The position numbers and the translations under genes were made by a program. 39,937 bases of DNA from Actinomycetota bacterium (GTDB lineage Bacteria; Actinomycetota; Actinomycetes; Mycobacteriales; Mycobacteriaceae): positions 1 to 39,937 of the forward strand of contig JAFDWN010000043.1 of NCBI GenBank assembly GCA_018268465.1, read 5' to 3'. Positions 1 through 7,896 of the stretch are shown here, one piece after another; position 1 is the first letter of the stretch, and each line of letters starts with the position of its first letter. The notes beneath the pieces were generated by a model that was not told where the DNA came from, did not search any database, and worked only from the letters and a program-made list of their open reading frames with translations.

Positions 1-212
1 CCGTTACGAAGGTGTTTGCGGGCGACACGCCGCGCGCAGGGCCGAGTTCGCGCACGCTCGCGCGAGATGGGGACCGGGCATCAGCCGCCGGCGACGCGTG
101 ATACCGCCGCGTTACTGTTTGTTACGCACGCGCTAAATCCTCCCCCGGGGCTGGAAATCGGGACTGGACACCTCGGATCATTGCGATGACCAACCTTGGA
201 GGTTTCATCGCG
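1..212. other. Intergenic leader upstream of uraD
   Basis: No credible gene is seen here; the reverse-strand reading frame that enters this stretch is a high-GC shadow of uraD. Positions 51-63 (CGCACGCTCGCGC) match exactly the 13-bp right end of the intergenic repeat found at 1846-1926 and 12784-12896, but the rest of the repeat is not present. A GGAGG box at 198-202 serves the uraD start. Confidence 0.6.
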
Positions 213-734
213 ATGTTGCTGCATCAGGGCATCGGCCTGGACGAATTCAACGCGTTGCCGCAGCACAAGGCCGTGCACGCACTGTACGAATGCGTCAACA
301 GCGTGCCATTCGCCGCCGACCTCGCCCGGCACCGGCCGTACCAGGACCACGATCAGCTGTTCCGCCGGGCCGACGCTCTCCTCTTCACCCTGCCCGAGGA
401 TTCGATCGACACGATCCTGCAGGCCTACCCGCATATCGGGCGCCGGCCTCGCAGCACCAGATCACACGCCGAGCAGTGCGCGATCTGGGACGAACGCCCA
501 CAGGTCATGGCCGAACTCGACGCGGCGGCCCAGCGCTACTCCGCGCAGTTCGGGTTCGGTTTCGTGATGTTCGTGGAGACCTGTCACGCCGAGGACGTGC
601 TGGCGGCGATCGCCGACCGCATGCACAACGACCGGGAGACCGAACGCAAGGTCGTGCGCAACGAACTCGCCAGGATCAACCGCACCCGGCTCGAGCGCAT
701 GCTGGGACCCGAAGGCGGATACAGCAACTGGTAG
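213..734 (+). CDS. uraD: OHCU decarboxylase (UraD-like)
   Basis: Probable 2-oxo-4-hydroxy-4-carboxy-5-ureidoimidazoline decarboxylase, 173 aa, the cytoplasmic enzyme that turns OHCU into S-allantoin in uric-acid breakdown. The family pattern is visible: an N-terminal FNALPQHKAV segment, an AYPHIG stretch followed by S-x-x-EQ, a central F-x-F-VMFVETCH strand, and the C-terminal helix RMHNDRETER ending in INRTRLERML. The start at 213 is preferred over the in-frame ATG at 186 because a GGAGG box sits 10 nt upstream, while nothing similar precedes 186. The allantoicase gene follows after 23 bp on the same strand, so the two are probably co-transcribed and act in consecutive parts of the ureide pathway. 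The PHIG in place of the more usual HPxLG is a small deviation. The family call is firm; the exact start is less so. Confidence 0.88.
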   Translation: MLLHQGIGLDEFNALPQHKAVHALYECVNSVPFAADLARHRPYQDHDQLFRRADALLFTLPEDSIDTILQAYPHIGRRPRSTRSHAEQCAIWDERPQVMAELDAAAQRYSAQFGFGFVMFVETCHAEDVLAAIADRMHNDRETERKVVRNELARINRTRLERMLGPEGGYSNW

Positions 735-757
735 CGGGCTGGCCTAGTCTCGGCTGA

Positions 758-1801
758 GTGAACACCCCGACAACTGGCCCCGCTGGCTCAGCGACCCACT
801 CGCACTTCCTGGCACTGCCCGACCTGGCGTCCCGTTCCGCGGGCGCGGCGGTGTTGTGGGCCAACGACGACGTGTTCGCCGAGAAAGAGAACCTCATCAC
901 CCCGGGGCCCGCCGAACACCGTCCGGCCACGTTCGGGCACAAGGGTCAGGTGTACGACGGCTGGGAGACCCGGCGGCGCCGGGGAACGACGCCGGATTCA
1001 CACGACTCGGCGATCGTCCGTCTCGGCGTGCCCTGCATCATTCGCGGAGTCGTGGTCGACACCGCCTGGTTCACCGGGAACTATCCGCCACAGATCTCGG
1101 TCGAAGCGGCGTGCGTAACGGGCTACCCGTCGGTCGAGGAGCTCGTCGACAAGACCGAGTGGACGACGATCGTCGAACGCACCGGTGTCAACGGCGACAC
1201 CCGCAACCCGTTCAAGGTCAGTTCGCCCCGGCGCTGGACCCATGTGCGACTGTCCATCTACCCCGACGGCGGCGTGGCGCGGCTGCGGGTGCACGGTGAG
1301 GGTCTGCTCGATCCGCGGTTCGCCGAGGAGATGACGCTGGACGTCGCCGCTTTGGAGAATGGCGGCCGAATCACCGCATGTTCCAACATGTTCTACAGTT
1401 CGCCGAACAACCTGCTGCTGCCGGGCACGGCGCGCACCATGGGCGAGGGCTGGGAGACCTCCCGTCGTCGCGACGCCGGAAACGACTGGGTGCAGGTGCA
1501 TCTGGCCAGCCAGAGCGTCCTCAACGCCGTCGAACTGGACACGTCGTACTTCGTCGGCAACGCCCCCGGTTCGGCTCGGCTGAGCGGGCGTGACGACGCC
1601 GGCGCATGGCACGAGATACTGCCCGTCACCGAGTTGCGGCCCGATACCCGGCACCGGTTCGTGGTGGCTGGCGACCAGCCGCTCACCGACGCCCGCCTGG
1701 ACATCTATCCCGACGGGGGTATGGCGCGGCTGCGGCTGTTCGGCAAGCTGACCGGCGAGGGTCTGCGGCGTGTTCGCGACAGCTGGGACACCAGCAGCTG
1801 A
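758..1801 (+). CDS. alc: Allantoicase
   Basis: Allantoicase, 347 aa, which hydrolyses allantoate to ureidoglycolate and urea. The protein is built of two similar halves, as expected for the family. The first half contains RLGVPCIIRGVVVDT and LSIYPDGGVARLRVHG; the second repeats this as VHLASQSVLNAVELDT and LDIYPDGGMARLRLFG. The conserved GWETRRRR and GWETSRRR segments precede each repeat. GTG start. It lies 23 bp after uraD on the same strand, making a short purine-ureide operon; an allantoinase would be expected outside the window. Its 3' end faces a convergent MmgE/PrpD gene, with an intergenic repeat between them. Confidence 0.95.
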   Translation: MNTPTTGPAGSATHSHFLALPDLASRSAGAAVLWANDDVFAEKENLITPGPAEHRPATFGHKGQVYDGWETRRRRGTTPDSHDSAIVRLGVPCIIRGVVVDTAWFTGNYPPQISVEAACVTGYPSVEELVDKTEWTTIVERTGVNGDTRNPFKVSSPRRWTHVRLSIYPDGGVARLRVHGEGLLDPRFAEEMTLDVAALENGGRITACSNMFYSSPNNLLLPGTARTMGEGWETSRRRDAGNDWVQVHLASQSVLNAVELDTSYFVGNAPGSARLSGRDDAGAWHEILPVTELRPDTRHRFVVAGDQPLTDARLDIYPDGGMARLRLFGKLTGEGLRRVRDSWDTSS

Positions 1802-1845
1802 TTTCTGCACCTTCGCACTTCTGCCCCCCTTGCGACTGCCCCTGG

Positions 1846-1926
1846 GCGCGAGCGTGCGCAAACTCCTGATGACACACCGCAATCCGGCTGCAGACACGCA
1901 CGCTCGCGCAGAAAGAAAGGGCAGAA
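1846..1926. repeat. Intergenic repeat copy A, inverted ends
   Basis: A hairpin-capable element between two convergent genes. Its ends are a perfect 13-bp inverted repeat: GCGCGAGCGTGCG at 1846-1858 and CGCACGCTCGCGC at 1897-1909, separated by 38 bp. The stretch 1848-1926 is repeated at 12818-12896 with 3 mismatches in 79 bp. On the minus strand it directly abuts the stop codon of the MmgE/PrpD gene. The position fits a REP-like dispersed element that may also end transcription from both sides; that role is inferred. Confidence 0.8.
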
Positions 1927-3312
1927 CTAGCTGCGGGCGCTCTCGCCGAGGTCGGGCACCGTCAACGCTGTCACATCCGCGAAATCGGCCAGATCGGCGA
2001 GGCCCCAACAGATCCGGGCCAGCTCAGCGGTGCGTGACGGCCCCAGCACCGGACCGGCCAGCGCGGCGAACTTCTCCTCTAGGCGATGGTCGGACATCGG
2101 ATTGTCGGGCGTGCCGAGGTTGTGGGCGACACGGCGCTGGAGGGAACGGCCGTCGCGCAGGTTCAGCACCACTCGGGCCGAATCCTTGGCCTCATGAGGA
2201 TCGATGTGGACGGCGATGTTCTCACGCAGCCGGACCACCCCGGGGTCGTTGACACGCTCGTCGGTGAACTGGGCCAACGACACCGTCCCGTCGGCCAGTG
2301 CCACCGCGAGCACGTGGTAGATGCTGAACTTGCCCTGCATGCCGGTCCGCGGTTCGGCCAGTCCCGTCGTCGTCTTCACGTAGTCGTGGACATAGGCATC
2401 CACCGAGACGACGTCGGCCGCCGTGAGACCGTGCTCGGCGCGCAGTTCGAGGACCGCCTGCGCCGGCGGATGCGTCAGCGACCCGCACGCGTACGGCTTG
2501 AACCCGTCACGGGGCAGATACCAGGTCCGGCCGAGGTGTTCGACCGCACGGCGCGGGACGGGCTGGGGCGCGAACAGGTGCAGAAAACCCCGATGGCCTT
2601 CGAGAGGCCGCGGGCTCGACGTGCAGCCGTCGCGGGCCAGGATCCCCGACAACAGCCCGTCCATCGCCGCCTTGCCCGCATGCAGAGGTTTGCCCATCGA
2701 CCCGTAGACGACCTTCATCCCGGCACTCTGGGTGGCACCCGTGCCGAGCGCCGCCAACGTCTGCTCCGCGGTGAGCCCCAGTGCCCGCGAGGTGGCCACG
2801 GCCGCACCGATGTGCCCGACGGTCCCGGTCACATGCCATCCCGCGTCGTAGTGCCCGGGCCCGGCGGCGATCGCCACCCGTGTCTGCACCTCGAAACCGG
2901 CGACGAACGCCTCGATCGCCGTTGCCCCGGTCACGGGTACGAGGGCGGCGACGGCGGCAATGGCGGGCCACAACGGGGCGCTGCCGTGAATCGTGGTGCG
3001 GTCGGGGTTGAAGGTGTCGTCGAAGTCCAGCACGTGCGCAGAGAACCCGTTGGCCAGAGCCGCGAATCCCGCGCCGGCTCGCTGACCCGTGCCGACGATG
3101 GCCGTGGTCCGGGAACCGTCGCCCGGATCGATCGTCGCGATCCCCGCCCGTACCCGCGCGGCCTCGTCGGTGGCCGAACCGGCCAGCGTGCAGCCGAGCC
3201 AGTCGATGAGGCAGCGGATCGACTGGTGGATGACGTCGGATGGGAGATCCTTCAGGCTGACGCGCGCCGCGAATGCCGCCAGCTCAGCGCTGATGCTCTG
3301 CTCGCGGGTCAA
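1927..3312 (-). CDS. MmgE/PrpD family protein (paralog 1)
   Basis: A 461-aa cytoplasmic protein of the MmgE/PrpD superfamily, which includes 2-methylcitrate dehydratase (PrpD) and cis-aconitate decarboxylase. Family blocks are intact: HVLDFDDTFNPDRTTIHG near residue 95, YDAGWHVTGTVGHIG near 150, KPLHAGKAAMDG, FKPYACGSLTHPPAQAV, and GKFSIYHVLAVAL. The start is a TTG at 3312: an ATG eight bases upstream runs into a stop after three codons, while a GGAGA box sits at the right distance from the TTG. It is divergent from paralog 2 across 54 bp that hold a composite inverted repeat. It is closer to paralog 3 than to paralog 2 in the TTIHG and GKAAMDG blocks. The substrate cannot be read from sequence; a tri- or dicarboxylate is likely given the nearby tct transporter. 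Confidence 0.9.
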   Translation of the reverse strand: MTREQSISAELAAFAARVSLKDLPSDVIHQSIRCLIDWLGCTLAGSATDEAARVRAGIATIDPGDGSRTTAIVGTGQRAGAGFAALANGFSAHVLDFDDTFNPDRTTIHGSAPLWPAIAAVAALVPVTGATAIEAFVAGFEVQTRVAIAAGPGHYDAGWHVTGTVGHIGAAVATSRALGLTAEQTLAALGTGATQSAGMKVVYGSMGKPLHAGKAAMDGLLSGILARDGCTSSPRPLEGHRGFLHLFAPQPVPRRAVEHLGRTWYLPRDGFKPYACGSLTHPPAQAVLELRAEHGLTAADVVSVDAYVHDYVKTTTGLAEPRTGMQGKFSIYHVLAVALADGTVSLAQFTDERVNDPGVVRLRENIAVHIDPHEAKDSARVVLNLRDGRSLQRRVAHNLGTPDNPMSDHRLEEKFAALAGPVLGPSRTAELARICWGLADLADFADVTALTVPDLGESARS

Positions 3313-3327
3313 CAGGCCATCTCCAAA

Positions 3328-3364
3328 AGTCTGTAATAAGGAAAGTTATTCTGTTATACAGACT
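3328..3364. promoter_or_regulatory. Composite inverted repeat, divergent MmgE promoter
   Basis: Probable operator for the two divergent MmgE/PrpD genes. Outer arms are perfect 8-bp inverted repeats, AGTCTGTA (3328-3335) and TACAGACT (3357-3364). Inside lie two more symmetric pieces: AATAA/TTATT (3335-3339, 3346-3350) and TCTGT-TAT-ACAGA (3350-3362). On the minus strand it reads AGTCTG-N5-CAGAA-N4-TTTCC-N7-AGACT. The same pattern with identical first spacings occurs at 12671-12710. The AT-rich core also offers -10-like sequences, so a bound protein would block both promoters. The regulator is unknown; the IclR protein at 10229 is one candidate. Confidence 0.65.
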
Positions 3365-3366
3365 CT

Positions 3367-4770
3367 ATGACGTCTGCAGTGGAGAACTCGGAAATCTACG
3401 ACGATCGCACCTCCACGGAGACGCGGGCACTGGTCGACTTCGTCCGGCACACCCGGCCCGCCGAGCTCCCCGCCGCCGTTCTGCACGAAAGTGCCCGCTG
3501 CCTGCTCGACCACCTCGGTCTGGCCATCGCCGGTGCGGCCGAGCCGGCCGCCCGGATCGCCCGCGAACAAGCCCTGATGCTCGGCGGCGAACCCCAGGCC
3601 CTCGCGGTGGGCACCGCCGACCGGCTGCGGATCACCGATGCCGCGCTCGTCAATGGAATTGCCTGCCATGCACTGGATTTCGATGACACGCACCTGCCCA
3701 CCATCTTGCATCCGACGACTCCGCTGTACGCTGCCGGTACCGCGCTGGCGGAGTTCCGCGGATCGCGGGGCGTCGACCTGCTCGCCGCCCACGCGCTCGG
3801 CTACGAGCTGGCCGCGAGAGTCAGCAACGCGCTGTACCCCGAGCACTACGACGTGGGTTGGCATATGACGGGCACCACCGGCGCGCTGGCGGCGGCGACG
3901 GTTGCGATCCGGCTTCTCGAACTCGGCGCGCTGCCCGCGATGCACTGCCTGAGCATCGCGGCCACCCAGAGTTCGGGACATCGCGAACAGTTCGGCACCA
4001 TGACCAAGCCATTCCACGCGGGCCACGCCGCCCAGGCCGGAGTGTGGGCCGGACTGCTCGCGGCCGGGGGTTTCACCGGTGCGCCCGATCCGCTGCAGGG
4101 TCGGCGCGGCATGTTCACCGTGATGTCGACGGTCAGCACGCCCGCCGAGCTGGTCGACGGGCTGGGGTCGATATGGCAGATATTCGACAACGGCGTCAAA
4201 CCGTATGCGTGCGGCGTGGTGATCCACCCCGCGATCGACGCGGTTCGCGATCTTGCCGCACGAAAGGGGCTGTCTGTCCATCAGATTCAATCGATCCGGC
4301 TGCGTGTGCATCCGCTCGTGCTCGAGCTCACCGGAAAGACCGATCCCAGAACAGGTCTGGAGGGCAAATTCTCGGTGACCTTCGCCAGCTCGGTCGGTCT
4401 GTTGCGGGGCCGGGCCGGCGAGGCCGAGTTCTCCGATGCGCTGGTGGTCGATCCCGACGTCCGGGCGCTGATGGCGCGTATCGACGTGGTGGCCGACGCC
4501 GACGTCCCGCACACCCAGGCAGGCGCCACCGCGGTGACCGAGGACGGCACGGTGGTGGACACCTGGGTCGACGATGCGCGGGGCACACCGGGCAATCGGC
4601 TCTCCGACGACGAATTGCGGGACAAGTTCTTCGCCCTCACCGACGAGGTGATCGGTCACGACCAGGCTGAGCGGCTCGCCGACGCCACCTTCGCGGTGGG
4701 CTCGGCCGGTGGGATCGGGCCCGTCCTCGAGCTGACCATCCCCATCAGGAGCACCGTTCCGGGCCGGTGA
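3367..4770 (+). CDS. MmgE/PrpD family protein (paralog 2)
   Basis: A 467-aa MmgE/PrpD superfamily protein. The blocks are HALDFDDTHLPTILHP (about residue 98), YDVGWHMTGTTGALAAA (about 160), TKPFHAGHAAQAG, VKPYACGVVIHPAIDAV and GKFSVTFASS. The DDTHLPTILHP form resembles the Asp-Thr-His site of family members acting on aconitate-like acids, whereas paralogs 1 and 3 carry a TT(I/V)HG form, so paralog 2 probably acts on a different compound or step. ATG start at 3367, only 2 bp after the inverted repeat. Its 3' end overlaps that of the convergent SDR gene by 26 bp. Confidence 0.9.
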   Translation: MTSAVENSEIYDDRTSTETRALVDFVRHTRPAELPAAVLHESARCLLDHLGLAIAGAAEPAARIAREQALMLGGEPQALAVGTADRLRITDAALVNGIACHALDFDDTHLPTILHPTTPLYAAGTALAEFRGSRGVDLLAAHALGYELAARVSNALYPEHYDVGWHMTGTTGALAAATVAIRLLELGALPAMHCLSIAATQSSGHREQFGTMTKPFHAGHAAQAGVWAGLLAAGGFTGAPDPLQGRRGMFTVMSTVSTPAELVDGLGSIWQIFDNGVKPYACGVVIHPAIDAVRDLAARKGLSVHQIQSIRLRVHPLVLELTGKTDPRTGLEGKFSVTFASSVGLLRGRAGEAEFSDALVVDPDVRALMARIDVVADADVPHTQAGATAVTEDGTVVDTWVDDARGTPGNRLSDDELRDKFFALTDEVIGHDQAERLADATFAVGSAGGIGPVLELTIPIRSTVPGR

Positions 4771-5446
4771 CGATCCGGGATCCGTCGCAATCCACCCGCA
4801 CCACCGTTCCGCTCAGCCCGGACGGCTCGACCGCCAACAGGGCCACCTGCTCGGCGATCTCCCGCCGGCATCGGTCGAGATCCTCTCCGGCACAATCGAC
4901 TCCCGGCGACACCGCGTTGACCGCGACGCCGTCCGCGCGCAGGGACTCGGCCAGCGCCCTCGTAAGTCCGAGCAAGCCGTACTTCGCCGATGACACATGG
5001 ACCCGCCGCGGGTCACCCTCGAGTGCGTTGCGCCCCAGTATGTTGACCACCCGCCCACCGGGCACCAGGGTCGCCAGCGCGCGACGGATGCACAGATACG
5101 CGCCATCGAGGGTGACGGCGTGCACCGTTCGCCACTCCTCGGCCGTGATATCCGGAAACGGTGTGTGCGGTCGGTAGGACGCGTTGTTCACCAAAACCCG
5201 CACCCGGCCATGGCGTTCAATCGCCTCGAACATGCTTTGCACGGCCGCGGCGTCGGTGACGTCGGCACAGACGGGGAACGCCGATCCGCCCTCGGCACGG
5301 ATGCCGGTCACCACAGACTCGGCCTGCAGCCGCCGGCTCCTCGTGTTCACCGCTACCGTCAGACCCGACCGGGCGAGCCGCACGGCGATTGCTGCGCCCA
5401 GTCCGCTGCCCGCGCCGGTGACCAGCGCGATCGCACACTCGGGCAT
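4745..5446 (-). CDS. SDR-family protein lacking catalytic Ser and Tyr
   Basis: A 233-aa short-chain dehydrogenase/reductase-fold protein. The dinucleotide site is intact (LVTGAGSGLGAAIAVRLA near the N terminus; VNNASY near residue 87; VNAVSPG near 180). Aligned on the FabG pattern, the catalytic Ser is Gly (NILGRN) and the catalytic Tyr is Val (HVSSAK), with only the Lys kept at the right spacing. It may therefore bind NAD(P)H without standard alcohol/ketone chemistry, or belong to an SDR subgroup with this HVxxAK form. It is the last gene of the tctB-tctA-tctC-mmgE operon, 8 bp after the MmgE/PrpD paralog 3 stop, and overlaps the convergent paralog 2 by 26 bp. Confidence 0.85.
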   Translation of the reverse strand: MPECAIALVTGAGSGLGAAIAVRLARSGLTVAVNTRSRRLQAESVVTGIRAEGGSAFPVCADVTDAAAVQSMFEAIERHGRVRVLVNNASYRPHTPFPDITAEEWRTVHAVTLDGAYLCIRRALATLVPGGRVVNILGRNALEGDPRRVHVSSAKYGLLGLTRALAESLRADGVAVNAVSPGVDCAGEDLDRCRREIAEQVALLAVEPSGLSGTVVRVDCDGSRIVTGPERCS

Positions 5447-5454
5447 GGTGGCTG

Positions 5455-6831
5455 TCAGGTGCCCACCCCACCCGTAGCACCCGAGGGGACCGTCTGGGCG
5501 AGAAGTGTTGACACATCGTCTGACTCGTCGATTCGCCAGCAGCTGCTGAGCAGTCCCTCCGTCCGCTCGGGGCCGAGGATCGGCCCGACCAGTTCCCGGA
5601 ACTTCGCGCTGAGATCGTCGTCGCTCAACGGCGCTGCCGGTGTGCCGCGGTTCCCCCGCACCTCGGTGCCGACGGTCCGACCGCTGCTCAGCACCAGCTC
5701 GATGTCCGCATCCTGCTTACCCAGTGCCGGGTCCGCCACCACTTTGACGCGGTCTCGGAGGTCTACGATGTCGTGCCGGGTGATGACGTCCTGTCCCAGC
5801 TCGTCGGTGCCGACCCTGCGAAACGAGATCGCCGCCGCGGCACAGTGCCGCAGGCTGAACTTGGCCTGCATAGGTGTCACCGGGCGGGGCAGATCGGTGA
5901 ATCGCGCGGCGGGCTGCGAAACCCGGATGTCGACGATGCTGACATCGGCGGGCCGGATGTCCTCGGCAGTCACCAACGCGATCACACCGTCGATCATGGG
6001 GTGTGTCAGCGATCCACTCGGATAGAGTTTGTGGCCGTTGGACGTGAGGTTCCAGGTGTCCCCCAGGCCGGCAGTGATCCGGTGCGGATCCGGGTCTGCG
6101 CTCATCACCGCCAAGTAACCGAAACTGCCTTCTAGTGCCGATTCGCTTGCCGTCAGACGCTGTTCGACGAGAGCGGCGGCCAGCACACCGTCCATCGCAG
6201 CTTTACCCGGGTGCAGGCTCTTGAGGTCGCTGCCCGCCATGATCCGCAAACCGGCTGCCTGCGTGGCACCGGCCGCGATCGCGTGCTCGACCTGCTCGGC
6301 TCCGAGTCCCATGGCGCGGGCCGCCGCCGCAGCGGCGCCGACGTGCCCGGACGTGCCCGTGACGTGCCATCCGGCTTCGTAGTGGCTTTGGCCTGCCGCA
6401 TGCGCGACCCGCGTTTCGACCTCGAATCCCAGCGCGAATATCGTCAGCGCGGCCTTGCCGCCGATGCGATGGGTATCGGCCACCGCGAGGATGGCCGGCC
6501 ACACCGAACAACTGCCGTGCACCGTCGTGCCGGGCGGGTTGTAGACGTCGTCGAGGTCGAGCACATGAGAGGAGAAGGCATTGAGGAACGCCGCAAACGG
6601 AGCCGTGAAGCGCGCGCTGCTACCGACAACCCTTGCACCACTGTCACTTTCTGCTGCCGCGAGCGCAATGCGGGCGCGGCGGGTGGCGTTGTCGGCCGAC
6701 CCGGCCACCGCCACACCGATGTGATCCACCAGGGCGCGCCGGGCGGCGTGCACTACCGGTTCAGGGATCCGTTCGTCGTCACATTCGGCGACGAAGCGGG
6801 CCAGCTCCGCGGTCGCAGACGCCTCTGTCAC
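5455..6831 (-). CDS. MmgE/PrpD family protein (paralog 3)
   Basis: A 458-aa MmgE/PrpD superfamily protein. Blocks: HVLDLDDVYNPPGTTVHG (about residue 90), YEAGWHVTGTSGHVG (about 150), KSLHPGKAAMDG, HKLYPSGSLTHPMIDGV and AKFSLRHCAAAAI. The usual DFDDT is altered to DLDDV, and KPYACG to KLYPSG, so the active-site pocket is somewhat changed compared with paralogs 1 and 2. GTG start; its first bases overlap the tctC stop in a GTGA junction (6828-6831), which argues for translational coupling with the transporter binding protein. This tight link is the best evidence that the MmgE/PrpD enzymes act on what the TTT system imports. Confidence 0.9.
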   Translation of the reverse strand: MTEASATAELARFVAECDDERIPEPVVHAARRALVDHIGVAVAGSADNATRRARIALAAAESDSGARVVGSSARFTAPFAAFLNAFSSHVLDLDDVYNPPGTTVHGSCSVWPAILAVADTHRIGGKAALTIFALGFEVETRVAHAAGQSHYEAGWHVTGTSGHVGAAAAAARAMGLGAEQVEHAIAAGATQAAGLRIMAGSDLKSLHPGKAAMDGVLAAALVEQRLTASESALEGSFGYLAVMSADPDPHRITAGLGDTWNLTSNGHKLYPSGSLTHPMIDGVIALVTAEDIRPADVSIVDIRVSQPAARFTDLPRPVTPMQAKFSLRHCAAAAISFRRVGTDELGQDVITRHDIVDLRDRVKVVADPALGKQDADIELVLSSGRTVGTEVRGNRGTPAAPLSDDDLSAKFRELVGPILGPERTEGLLSSCWRIDESDDVSTLLAQTVPSGATGGVGT

Positions 6832-7844
6832 TGATCCTTCCTCAGGCCCAGGCCCGCGAGCAGATTGCCGACAATCTCCGTCTGCTGGTCGAGATACTTT
6901 GTCAGTTCCTCATTTTGGAGGTTCTGGGTGACTAGTCCGTCACTGGCGGACAGCGTCTTCCAACCCTCGGTCTCGACCAGTTTGGAGATGTCGTCCTGGT
7001 AGCCCTGGATGGCGTCTTCGGGCATCTCCGGCGCACCCATGATCGCGCGGAATTGCACCGGCACGTTCGACGAGTCGATGCCCTGTTCCTCGGTGGTGGA
7101 GACGTCCGGGAACGCCTGCAGTCGCTGGTTGCCGACGACGGCGATCACGGCAAGCTGGTTGGCGCGCACCTGTTCGGCGACATCGGAGGCGCTGCCCAGC
7201 ATGATGGCGGCGTCGTCGCGCAGCAGGGCGGTGATACGGGAGCCGGTGTCCTCGAACGACAGGAATTTCCATCGAGCATCCAACGAGTCCTGCAGGACCA
7301 GTCGGGTCAGCGCGTCATTGGCGGTGCTGGATCCACCCGCCTGCACGAGGGTGTCCGGGCTGGCCTTGGCGGCATCGACGAAGTCGGTGAACGTCTTGAA
7401 CGGCGAACCCGCCTTCGTCACCACCACTTGCGGTTCGGTGGCGACCAGGGATATCGGGGTCAGCTGGTCGAGGCCCACCTGGGCGTTGGCAACCGTCATC
7501 GGCGTGGCCAGCCAGGTCGGGGTAACCTGAGCGATGATGCCGGGGTTGCCTTTTCGTTCGATCATGTACGACATCGCCCCGATCGAGTCGCCTGCGGGCA
7601 CGTTGCGCACCGGCCATTGGGTGTCGATGATCTTGTTCTCGTACATGATCTTGATGATCTGGCGGGTGAACACGTCCGATCCGCCACCGACGGCGTTGTG
7701 CGTGATCACCTCCACGGCACCGGATCTGCCGCCTCCCGACCCCGTCCCCGATCCAGATCCGGAACCGGAGCCGGAGCACGCAGCTGTGCCGACCAACGCC
7801 ACCACCGCGGCGATGGCAAGGAGAAGCTTCCTGAAGCGGGTCAT
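6828..7844 (-). CDS. tctC: TTT substrate-binding lipoprotein TctC
   Basis: Extracytoplasmic solute receptor of a tripartite tricarboxylate transporter (Bug/TctC family), 338 aa. A signal sequence (RKLLLAIAAVVALVG) ends in a lipobox TAAC, so it should be lipid-anchored outside the membrane. The Cys is followed by an unusual Ser-Gly repeat spacer of about 15 residues. The core shows family features: IGAMSYMIERKGNPG, PFKTFTDFVDAAK, and the VQAGGSSTANDALTRL block in the ligand-binding region. Start choice: an AAGGA box lies 6 nt before the ATG at 7844, but directly touches the alternative ATG at 7850. It is third in the order tctB-tctA-tctC and overlaps the MmgE/PrpD gene by 4 bp. The ligand is unknown; carboxylates are typical. 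Confidence 0.92.
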   Translation of the reverse strand: MTRFRKLLLAIAAVVALVGTAACSGSGSGSGSGTGSGGGRSGAVEVITHNAVGGGSDVFTRQIIKIMYENKIIDTQWPVRNVPAGDSIGAMSYMIERKGNPGIIAQVTPTWLATPMTVANAQVGLDQLTPISLVATEPQVVVTKAGSPFKTFTDFVDAAKASPDTLVQAGGSSTANDALTRLVLQDSLDARWKFLSFEDTGSRITALLRDDAAIMLGSASDVAEQVRANQLAVIAVVGNQRLQAFPDVSTTEEQGIDSSNVPVQFRAIMGAPEMPEDAIQGYQDDISKLVETEGWKTLSASDGLVTQNLQNEELTKYLDQQTEIVGNLLAGLGLRKDQ

Positions 7845-7896
7845 GTCCATTCCTTCGACGTCGTTGTAAAGGGAGAGGGAGTATTTGGTGGGTCGG

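Noticed and set aside
7730-7770. Alternating GATCCGGA/CGGAGC tract in tctC as a regulatory repeat
   Set aside because: It encodes the Ser-Gly spacer after the lipobox Cys and keeps the reading frame.
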